Assembly (NCBI GenBank): GCA_050084515.1
Contig: CM114271.1
Span: 47,430,001 to 47,494,000 of the forward strand
Direction of reading: 5' to 3'
Length of the DNA stretch: 64,000 nt
Origin: Blasia pusilla
Taxonomy: Eukaryota > Marchantiophyta > Marchantiopsida > Blasiales
Shown: in pieces, positions 1 to 9,729 of the stretch
How the letters are laid out: each line of letters begins with the position of its first letter
How positions within the stretch are numbered: position 1 is the first letter of the stretch
Program-made: the position numbers and the translations under genes
Notes under the pieces: model-generated
Database searches by the model: none
Told to the model about the DNA's origin: nothing
What the model saw: only the letters and a program-made list of their open reading frames with translations

Positions 1-131
1 TTTCAGATTGACTACTTTGGAAGCTAGATCCACCACCAGCATTAAGTTACTGAAAGTTTTGGATGAACTAGTCAGGAAGAGCTATGCACAAGAAGAGGCA
101 TGAGATGTCATTCCTATCTTACCCCAAAGAA

Positions 132-3100
132 TCAACCCATGGCATTATCTCCTACTGCAGGTCGCTGAACTACTCTAATTCCTGCCTTCTTATCCCATTC
201 CTCTGCCTTCAAGGTCTCTGCCATAGCTTCCTGTCCTCGCCACAAAATCTGCACAAGGCTGCATGTTATTAAAAAGGCATCTATACAGGAAGATTCAATG
301 AGATGCACTCTATAATATCCAAAATACCAAGTCTAATTTGTTTCAGATACAACAAGCTCATTGCAGTAAAGGACTCATCACTGGGAGTATAGACACAATT
401 ATCATTGAACTAAGAATCCCACAAGCAAATATAAACAGTGCTTTTGGATAGTCATTAGTACCTTATCTGCAACACCAAACTCCACTGCTTTGACAGGATT
501 CATGTAGAAAGGTCTCTCCATTACTTTCGCCACCTTCTCGAAAGACTGCAGACAACATCCAGTGAGGATAGTGAAAGTGGCCTCAGCATATAAGCTCCAG
601 GAATTCAAAGCATCACATTCACCTTATCTTAAACCACTTTCACAAGTCCCACCATCAGAAGACACTCACATTTCCAGTGTGCTTGGCCAAAAGTTTTACA
701 AGCATGTCCCTGTTGTTGACAACCTGCACCACACCAGAGAATATTGGTGAATGTTCAACCTTTCGGCTTTTGATGACTGGCTTCCTGACCATCTCTTTCA
801 TAGACTGCGACCGAATGCCCTGAAGGTGGCAGCTTTGGATAGATCTGATGAAACTGCATGAAATACGGATAGGAACTTGTAGAAAAAATGGCAGCAGCTT
901 TGAGGAACCCACACATACCCAACAGATGAGAACCGACACCCAATAGAGTACAGTGTAACCATATCCTGGGTATGCATAATGAATAAAATAAAATAACATT
1001 GGGCAAAAGCTTGCAAAATAAAGTCAGAATTTTTTTCACCTCTTTAGCTCTAATGTGCACATCAATTGCAGACATTTGCCCAGTTGATGGTAGTCGGGGT
1101 TGTTGAATCATAGCTGCAGTAAGTTCACAATAATCAGTCCTACTCAAGCCAAAACTCTAGGGGACCATATGGTAGGGCAGAAGAACAGAAGACAATCCAA
1201 ACCCAATGGAGTAGGTGGACAGGAGGCAGGAAAGTTTTGGATACACACAACAAACCATATAAATCAGGGATGTGTATCAAACCTGTGGCATGTGGAAGCA
1301 TATACCGTCTTCCACGCTCACCCGCGGCAAGAAGCAAGCATGCTTGTCCTATTGCTGCACCTACACCGACTGTTTGGATCTGCGTACAAGTTGAGAAAAA
1401 ATATTTTTTACGACACGGCATAAGTCAGACAACAAATCTAGTCTAGTTTAGTAGTCAGTTTTATTAGAAATCCGTGTGATCTTCCCACCTAAAAGCGTGA
1501 GATCATTCATAGCAAATCTGGTCCAAGGGCATATTGCAATTTTAGTGAAGAGAAAGGAATATAGCAACATGTCTGTTGGTGAAATACAGAGTTGACCAAG
1601 AAAGAAGACCTCATTCTTCACTTGCATCATGGTATCGTAGATTGCGAAACCTTCTGTCTCCATACCAACCTGTTACCAAGGGTCAAAACGTGCCATTGTT
1701 AAAACACAGGCCGATTCTCCAGATAACAGACAGAAATATTTAGTTTGCAAGGGTATGCTAGCAATAAGTAAACAGCTAACATCCAGAAGTGGCTCTCTGG
1801 AACAAGAAGGAATATCTAGGGTAAGGGTAATTCACTTCATCCAGCAGCCATTTAAAATCCAGCAAAGAGGTAACTTTACCGTTTCACCATCGGCACGGGA
1901 AGTTCCTGTTGAGTTAAGATAGACATATGAAGGCTGTCTTGGGTCCAGCCACTGTAGGTACAAGAGCTCTGCAATCACTAGCTCGGTCACGGCTGGGACA
2001 AGCTGCTCAATACACCGCATCAATAGACCACAAAATAATGATTAATCAACATTAGCAGAAAGTTTTGAGATTGCATTTCTTCTCAACACTGCCTCACACA
2101 TACAATTAAACCTTAAATTACTCCTGGATCCCATTCTATTGCTCGTGAAGTTCATCCAGGTCTTGTTATGAAAGACAGATGGTTACAGAATGGCTTTATG
2201 ATTACATGCCCCCTTGAGCACAGACAAATTCCCAGAGGCTTTGCACCAGTTCTCACCCATGACACAAAGAAATGAGTAACTTTCAGATTAAATTTGAGAC
2301 ACTTGTTCAAATTAAACCAAACAAGCTGAAAACACCATGACTTCCTGGATGTAGACAACAAAGAAAACTGACTCTTGCCCTGTCGTCCCAAGATGTCTCT
2401 AGCCAAAACCATGCCACAGGGATTCCTCTGAAACTGAATAATTTGGAAAAAATTAGAAGGATAAAAGTAACGTGCACAGCAGTGCGAGAGACCCTCTATA
2501 CATTTGAGCAATAATTCTTTTCAAGGAACATAATTTGAAGGTATTCTAATTTCAGATAGTGACCAAAGTCACTTCATGAGACTTTGTTCTTCTGCACTAG
2601 TTTCCTAGTATGCCTCCTACCTGCGACCTTTTCCAATGGACAGATGTCAAGAATAACATCAAACAGATTCATGCAACATGTCCCTCATAATTCACCTCAG
2701 CACGGTTCTCCCGTAAACTCGATCATTCTTCAATTCAATTTAAAACACAACACGTAAACTCCAAGTTACTATGTTGTAAAACATAGTAACTTGGAGTTTA
2801 CTATAGTGAAAAGTAACTGATAGAATTACTATAGTAACTTAGTGTTTTACCACAGTAAATAGTAATTTCTTGTTACCATAGAGTTACCTCAGTAATTCTG
2901 AGAATTACTATGGGCGGCAGGCCCTAACCCTAAAAACCCTAAAACTTAGAAACTCATTCTCTTGGCTGTATATAACCCTCTGAGGGTGCCCTGCGAATTT
3001 ACATTCTCTTACACCTTTCTAGACACAACTCTCTGAGCTGAGGAGCTGAATGAGAAGCACTGAGTGTGCTTTGCTTACCTGAGTGGATTGTGCTTCTGAC

Positions 3101-4521
3101 CTTAGTAGTTCAGTGTGCTAAGCACTGAGTGTGCTGCTGCTTACAGACTGAGAGGTCTGCTGACTTGAGGAGTTCAGTGAGTCTTGCGATACAAGGTGTA
3201 TAGTAGTACTAACCTGAGTGGTTGCTATTGAGATGTCTACTGCTGCTAACCTGAGTGGTTGCTATTGCACTAAGTGTGCTTGAGAATGCAAGGTGATCTG
3301 GTGATGCAGGTTGTCTAGCTCTTTCCTCTACAATCTAACCTGAGTGGTTGCTATTGCACTAAGTGTGCTTGTAATAGCTAGGTTGTAGAGAAACTCTGAT
3401 TCTAAAACACTTCATGAGACTTTGTTCTTCTGCACTAGTTTCCTAGTATGCCTCCTACCTGCGACCTTTTCCAATGGACAGATGTCAAGAATAACATCAA
3501 ACAGATTCATGCAACATGTCCCTCATAATTCACCTCAGCACGGTTCTCCCGTAAACTCGATCATTCTTCAATTCAATTTACAGCACAACACGTAAAATCA
3601 CGGCCAACATAACCCAACCAAGGAGGAAACATTGTGGTGGAAACAAGACGCTATCTGTGTCCACTCCGACCAACTTTGCTGCATCCTTGAACACCCATTC
3701 TAATTGCCTCCTTCCGGCTGCAACAATTATCATTGAACGACGATCGAAAAATAGGACTAGAGTAATGAAGTGGTACACACAGGCATGCCGATGTAGACGA
3801 TACGACTGTTGAGAAGAAGAGATGGAAGGTCGGGGGGTGGCCTTCGTGGTCTGTGTTCGTTATAGGACGTTGAGCGCTCGACCTACACCAGACAGTCAAA
3901 TCCTTAGATCCAACAAAAGAGAGGGACCGACCGAAGCATGAGCGTAAGAATAACCCCACAGGTCAGTAATTCGCAGAGAGAAGCAACCACAAATGGAAGC
4001 AGCGAGTCTTGTTTCAAAGTAAAAAGTCTTTCGTTGAGTTTGGAGCTAAGAAATTGGAAGGAGATGCGGTGAGAGAATAAGTTCGCGACTGGAATTCAAC
4101 AGATTGCGTGAATTGCTGACCAACTCAATCTCTCCCCACAAATCACACTCTCACACTTGACAAAATCAGGAAATTATCTCCTCAGCTGCGAGCGTTGCAA
4201 TCAGTGAGAAGAGGCAACCTGGGCGGGAGCGGCCATCATGATGGAATCCGCGACAATGTCCAGCAGAGGAAGAGTTCCATCATCGGCCTTTCTCGCGTCT
4301 GCCAACTGCTCCCGACCCAAAGGGGATCTGGCGGCAGCCGCAAGGTGATGCAGAAATGGGTCATTGGGAGAAGATAAGGGAGGCAACCCCATACACACAC
4401 GGGCAGGTGCCGTAGCATAGCCAGTTTTACTCATCCTCAAACCATTTCTCCCGTGTCTCATCAGCGTCCCATGTGGAGACGAACCCGCCAACCCTCCCAA
4501 CAAGGCTCGGCACTCCGCCAT
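132..4521 (-). CDS. CLPR3: ClpR3: catalytically inactive subunit of the plastid Clp protease core
   Basis: Nine exons (minus strand, listed 5' to 3'): 4219-4521, 3781-3882, 1880-2002, 1610-1669, 1283-1379, 1040-1113, 670-723, 462-545, 132-248. Together they give 1014 nt and 337 aa with every phase consistent. Seen: exon 1 holds a basic leader, then NDPFLHHLA and AAPAQ; exon 2 has RPPPDLPS and RIVYIGMP; then LVPAVTELV, QWLDPRQPSYVYLNSTGTSR, GMETEGFAIYDTMMQ, AAIGQACLLLAAG, AMIQQPRLPSTGQM, NNRDMLVKLLAKHTGN and ILWRGQE near the C-terminus. Family knowledge: ClpR proteins sit in the heteromeric ClpPR core of the plastid stroma and lack the ClpP triad. Here the usual Ser region reads GAAIGQAC and the usual His (MIHQP in ClpP) is Gln (MIQQP). 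Intron 2 (2003-3780) is unusually long and carries an insertion. The exon 1 donor (GTTGCC) and exon 4 donor (GTCTTC) are weak, but the frame demands them. Divergent to the gene at 5099. Confidence 0.95.
2571..2758. repeat. 188-bp direct repeat, copy 1 (CLPR3 intron 2)
   Basis: Nearly identical to 3409-3596, differing only near the end (TTAAAACAC here, TTACAGCAC there). The two copies bracket a 650-bp insert. No coding potential was recognised. Confidence 0.95.
2759..3408. mobile_element. 650-bp insert between long direct repeats, with telobox and TATA box (LTR- or TRIM-like)
   Basis: The left edge forms a perfect 20-bp stem with a 4-nt loop (2756-2775 with 2780-2799). A second hairpin, AGTAATTCT-G-AGAATTACT, lies at 2891-2909. 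A CCCTAACCCTAAAAACCCTA run at 2922-2941 is followed by a TATATAA box near 2969. The right half holds three copies of AACCTGAGTGGTTGCTATTG (3211, 3248, 3337), two of them extended by CACTAAGTGTGCTTG. There is no open reading frame of note. Telobox plus TATA plus a repetitive leader suggests a promoter-bearing retroelement end (solo LTR or TRIM), but no short target-site duplication is visible. A locally duplicated promoter is the alternative. Confidence 0.5.
3409..3596. repeat. 188-bp direct repeat, copy 2 (CLPR3 intron 2)
   Basis: Second copy of 2571-2758, same orientation, about 99% identical by eye. It lies 184 bp from CLPR3 exon 2, inside the intron. Confidence 0.95.
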
Positions 4522-4962
4522 AGCTCTGTCTCTCTCCCTCCGTCCCTCGCTCCCTGTCTGTCTGTCTGTGTGTGTGTGTAACCTCTGTCTTCTGTATCTC
4601 AGTCAAGAGCACACTCAGGGCTGAGGTGGGTCGTGGTTCCCGGGTGCTCTGGTCAGTTTCTCTTGCTTTGCTTGCACTGCAGTCCCCACGAACAGTCTTT
4701 GCTGCAAGAGATTAGCTACCTGAATCTGGAAGGCAAGCGGAGGTCCCTTCTTACACACGTGACTCGCACTCCCCGACGATCTCCATCTGGTGGCCCCCCG
4801 TCACCCTCGCCCACTCCCACCGGGTAACCCGTGCTCCTCCGAATGGTGTGGCTCCTGTCTCCTACTTTCACCCCTTAAACCCCTCTCCAAACCCCGACCC
4901 TTCCACGCCCCTCCCATCCTCTTTATTCAGCTGTCTCAGCTCCGCATTCATATCTGGCGCGT

Positions 4963-4994
<32 letters not shown>

Positions 4995-5098
4995 GGGGAG
5001 GGTTAAAGTGGAGTGAGGGGAAGAGCAGGAGAGAATCGAGAGAGGCAGGTGAAGTGGAGTGAGGAGAAGACAGAGAGAGGTACTGCAAATCAGCAGCT
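4522..5098. promoter_or_regulatory. Shared divergent promoter region of CLPR3 and the complex I-like gene
   Basis: 577 bp separate the two start codons, which point away from each other. The interval is C/T-rich on the CLPR3 side, has a TGTCTGTCTG/TG run near 4554-4580, and has an (AG)n tract at 4971-4994 in the likely 5' UTR of the plus-strand gene. No clear TATA box was seen. That it drives both genes is inferred from arrangement only. Confidence 0.5.
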
Positions 5099-6290
5099 AT
5101 GGAGAAGATGTTTGGCCCAGCGTATCAGGGTGACCCTGGAGTACCGCACTCGGACAAGGAGGGGTTCGCCAGCATTTTCTGGGGAGCAGTGACGTTCTCC
5201 GTGTATTCCATGGCTTGCCCGTACTACTGGGAGCAGGGTGGCAACCAAGTCAAGTAAGAATGCTCCGCAGGCCAAAGCCTCTATGGTTTCTGCATCCCAT
5301 TGATGAAGGGAAATTCTTTCTTACAATCTCAGGAGTCGCTGTGGCAGAAATTGGGTGAGCGTTGCGAATGTAGTCGGTATTCTCCTTCGATCTCCGGAGT
5401 CTCATTGCGCGTGTGCAGAGGAGGGGAGGGGACTGATGTGCGTTAAGAAGTGCCAGCTTTGTGGTCGTTTCTTACCACGTGAATTGTGCGTCTGTGGCAG
5501 CTGGCATGATTGGGCCATGGTGTGCGAGAACCATAGCATGAAGCGTGCCTTGAGGAAGAAACAGCCCTACAAACCGAAGGTTTGCTCCCGACCATGGCTC
5601 TCCGTTCATATCTTCTCTTCATAGTTTGATTAGCTGGCTCAAAGGATTGAATGTCTGCGATGGGCCTGGAAGAAGTCTTCCGAGCCAGAGGGTCACGGTA
5701 CTACGGGAGCTAGTCATCTCGCTAATGAGTGTCACTGGATTGCCTTCGTGCCTATCAGCACGATTCTATTGGAATTCTGCATTTTCTGGGCGCCTCTAAT
5801 TCCACGGACAGACACTTCACCAAGAATTTCATCATTCTGCTTCCCCAGACTCTTCTCACTGGATGGACCGATTTCTTCCCATACACACTGTTCGCTGACC
5901 CACTCACTTGCTGCTAAGATGTGCCTGCCTTGTTCTTCCTAATCGTTAAAGATCACTCTTGTATCGTTAGCCCAGAAGTCTTGTTTCAATTGTCTCTCTT
6001 TTTGGAAACCTTTCGTCTGGACTTTATGGTATCTCACCTTTTTAGAACATAGGCACTTTTCTAGGGTTATGCTGATGGACCGTGTGTATCTGTAAAGCAA
6101 ACACGAAGTTTCGGTTTAGGGAAAGCCGTGCGAATCCATGCGAGCCAATTGAGCCGATCACTATGTGAATTCCAGATTCACTTGGAATCGCTGAATAACT
6201 CGTGATGTGTGAGCTGTGCAGTGGAATGAGTTCATGCACAAGGAGGAGCGGGAGGCCTACTACCACAACTGGGCTGATTATTTCCCCTGA
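5099..6290 (+). CDS. Small mitochondrial complex I (NADH dehydrogenase) accessory subunit-like protein, 100 aa
   Basis: Three exons: 5099-5253, 5501-5579, 6222-6290, with introns opening GTAAGA and GTTTGC and ending CAG. The spliced frame starts MEKMFGPAYQGDPGVPHSDK, has one hydrophobic stretch (about residues 27-41, FASIFWGAVTFSVYS), then NQVNWHDWAMVCENH, a basic segment (RALRKKQPYKPK) and ends YYHNWADYFP. The layout (GDPGVPH near the start, one membrane segment, NWHD, a C-terminal aromatic tail ending in YFP) matches, from memory, a short plant protein assigned to the membrane arm of mitochondrial complex I (Arabidopsis At1g67350 type). No cleavable signal is evident. The gene model is strong because the phases and conserved blocks agree; the functional name is less certain. 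Divergent from CLPR3. Confidence 0.75.
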
Positions 6291-9200
6291 GCTCGCATAG
6301 CGGTCTTCATTCATCAGCCCATCGACCAGTCTGGATACAGGCAATCTGCCATTCCTGTGTTTGCATGAAGACTGCCATAGTTTGTTTCTATTGTGAGTTG
6401 TCCAGGTCTGCTTTTCATAAAGTGTCGTTTCACCATTGCCTTCGCTGGTATAGTTGAGGTACGTGGTAAGCAGATTACTTACAGAGCTCAGATATTGAAA
6501 TCATTCTTGAATTCTGGACGCTTCTTTCTCAGAGGTAGAAGCAGGCATTTTCGGTGAGGATATGGCTCGCACTACATGGCTTTAATGAGTAATGAACGCA
6601 ACTAATGACAACAAGATGCCAGAATTTGAGTCCTTTGTAAGCAGTGTCGCAGGTCCTGAAGCCTCTGCTTCTTTCAATTAGAATCTAAATTTTGGTGAAG
6701 GACTGATATCTGCATGATGAGTAGTTTCATTCTTGAACTCGGGATCTTATTGCTTCTGCCTCACTGATTTCCTTGCTCTTCATATTTCGGCGTTGAGACT
6801 CTCGCTCTTCAGAACACTTCAGTACCAGTAGCCTCTCTGCGCGAGCTCTAGAAGCTTGGATTTTAGACACCAATCTTCAAAGATTGTATGTGATGTAGTC
6901 CACTGCCTCAATCTCTATTATCTTTGATAGAAAATATGGATCACACAATCACAAAGACAAACTCCAGATATTAATTGAGTGAAAGCGTAGGCATTGCAAC
7001 TTGTGTGCAGATATACAAACTATATAGCCCTGAACATTACAAACTTGCAATGATACTACAAAAGTCATCCTCTCCCATGTGCACTTGATATTAGGTCTTC
7101 GCAAAACACAACAAACTAAATTGCTACTAGGTCTTCACAAAACACAACAAACAGGATTGAACTATAGAAGTCACTAATTGTAACTTTGTAACATCTATGT
7201 AATGGCAGGAGGATTGCTTTAGGTCATAACAATGTTATTGTTGCTGTCTAGGAGTGTACCTTTAAGCGAAATTAAGGGAAGTTTCTGAAAGGCATGATGA
7301 TGGAGAAGTATCATAGATTTTTAACCTGGTTGGTCATTGTGATTTGGGATCCCATGGTAAGTTGTCAAGTTTGTAATGCGCAAATATAGTGCTACATGAT
7401 TCATACTGTCGGCCATGTTTACATAGTATTAATCAACCCAGCACATGGATATACACACCCAAAAGAAATATATTCACGCAAAGGTATCAAGATCATGTAG
7501 TAAGATTGCAAGTAAAATGGTCCATTCGATCAAATCTACAATTTCAAATGTACATGTGATACCATGTTTTGTTCACCTTCTATTATGAGGGAATCCTAAT
7601 TCTAATCCCTATCAAACATTGAAGACATTTTAAAAGTTACAACATATGAGAAATCTGGAACTTTTAGAAAATGAAAGTAGCGACATTCATTGAAAATGAG
7701 TTCCATGAATGTTGCTATATTCAACTGGTTAATTGTCGGTTATGTATTCATTCTTGAATATAGGGTTTCATGAATATAGCAACACATTGAAAATGAGTAG
7801 ATGGCAAGGTCCTCACAGCGCTAGATAACACATATCACATCTATTTAACATGATGTAATATCTTATTTACCTCTAGCGCTGTAGGTGCCGTCATACCGGC
7901 AATATCTTCCAACACGTACTTGCCCTTGGATCCATCTCCTTTATCTCCACCTAGAGAAATCAATGTATCCGCATGTCATTTTTTAACATTACAACTACCC
8001 TCCGTGTAGATCCCTCCAAAGAGATCTGATACTCTCGCACCCTTATCCTAACGTTGCCACACAACATGGGGAGTAGTAACAATGGTATCCAAGGATATCA
8101 AGTCACCTTCCGAAGAGCGCAACCGTCACCTGATTGTGTCTGCTTCAGTAGATAGGCAAGGGTCCATGCTTGCTTCACGAGCTTGTCTGCACTCCTGTGC
8201 AAATCAACGCTCGTACCCAACAATGGTGAAGAGGTCTCTACTCCATGGGAAGGGACACCCATCATGATATGTCTCTCTATGGGACTATCTGCTATTGGGA
8301 CATCCTCTCCATGTGTGCTCAACAACTCCCTTGCCAACTATTCATTTTCCATGAATGTTGCTAACACGATCATTGCATTACCTCATGGACCATCACTTCA
8401 TCTTGCAAACCACACAAATAAATGACTTACCCTTCTATCACTTGATCGCCATGCTAGGCAATATGCAACCGTCTCTTCCCAAAAATTGAGGGTGAAACCA
8501 AGGGTATATAACACCACACTCCCTACCAATACATTATATGACTTTATTGGTGTCGTAATCCTATGATTGTGCATAATCAAATGCATGTTATGTCATTCCA
8601 GTTACGCAATTTATACCAATTTGTCATTCCAGTTGCGCAATTTATATGCTATTATCGTCCTGTAAGCTTCGTTAACCAACTCCAAGCTGCCTTACCACTT
8701 CATGGGTCTCACCCAGCCCATTTCCGCTCGCACAAATGCACACTCAAAAATTCATGTCATTCACTACAGTACACTACATCCCATTTTGTTAATCACGAGA
8801 AACCTGATCCCCTCCGCAACCGAGCTCATCGGCTCCTCAACTCATTCACCTCATTACAGCTTACTCGCACACACACACACACCCTAGTTAGGTTCACTAC
8901 ATTTTCTCACAGTTACACGGCCATTGCTTTTCAACGGCTTACTTCATTCATATTCGCTAGTTCACAATAATAATCCTCGTGGACAGTTGAGGGCCGCATT
9001 CTTGTTCCCTTGTGGAAAAATCTTAAGTAAATCCCTTATGTCAAAAAACTCTACATATTCAATGATAATATAAGCAAAACATGGAAGTAGTCAAATGATA
9101 AGACACGTGGCAACATATCTTTTTCTCTAAAATATGGTGAATAAAATATTTTTGATTCGGTCAAAAATCAAGTAATACCGTATACGTCACTCCTGCCCAC

Positions 9201-9570
9201 ATACGACAGGGTGCTACAGGACCACGCGTCGCCCTCATTTTCCTCCACTTGTCACGATAAGAAAGAATCCGCTTGTGGTAAACGCTCAGTTAATTGATAA
9301 CCATTAACCCTAAGTGGCTGGGCCAGACCAATGGGGGCTTAGCAGGCCCTCGGCCTCGCCCCTCGCAGCGTTAGCTTATTATAGAGCGCCAGTCCTCCAA
9401 CATGCGTCGTCCTGCTAAAAGAGAGGTCCTTAACAAAGGGGAAGAGTTTGGGCAGCGAAGAGAGAGAGGACGAGCCGGAGCTTAGAGGGGAGGGAATACG
9501 TGACGAGTTAATCGCAAATTTTGTTGGGTTTGGGCCTGGACTGTGACGGAATTGGAGGGTGGGCTTCAGT
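6291..9570. other. Intergenic, no recognisable gene
   Basis: Mixed AT-rich DNA. A short near-duplication lies at about 7093-7152 (AGGTCTTC-GCAAAACACAACAAAC type) and a roughly 30-bp tandem duplication (GTCATTCCAGTTACGCAATT) at 8591-8646. Open frames at 8082-8970 do not resemble any family I know and lack convincing splice context. The stretch just before 9571 is the likely promoter and 5' UTR of the SDR gene. Confidence 0.5.
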
Positions 9571-9674
9571 ATGAGTAGATTGAACATGGGAAGGGACTCG
9601 TTTCGGCACCGATCCACAGCCGAAGATGTCACTGAAGGAATCGACGCCACGGGACTCATCGCGATTGTCACAGG

Positions 9675-9729
<55 letters not shown>

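Noticed and set aside
2152-2511. 119-codon minus-strand frame in CLPR3 intron 2
   Set aside because: No similarity to ClpR proteins, and the true neighbouring exons (3781-3882 and 1880-2002) join in phase without it.
2922-2944. Interstitial telomere repeat
   Set aside because: Only three irregular CCCTAA-type units, next to a TATA box; a telobox is a better explanation.
132-4521. CLPR3 as a pseudogene because the catalytic Ser and His are missing
   Set aside because: Loss of the triad defines ClpR proteins; the frame and all splice phases are intact.
8082-8970. Cluster of frames on both strands
   Set aside because: No recognisable domain, and similar lengths on both strands suggest chance.
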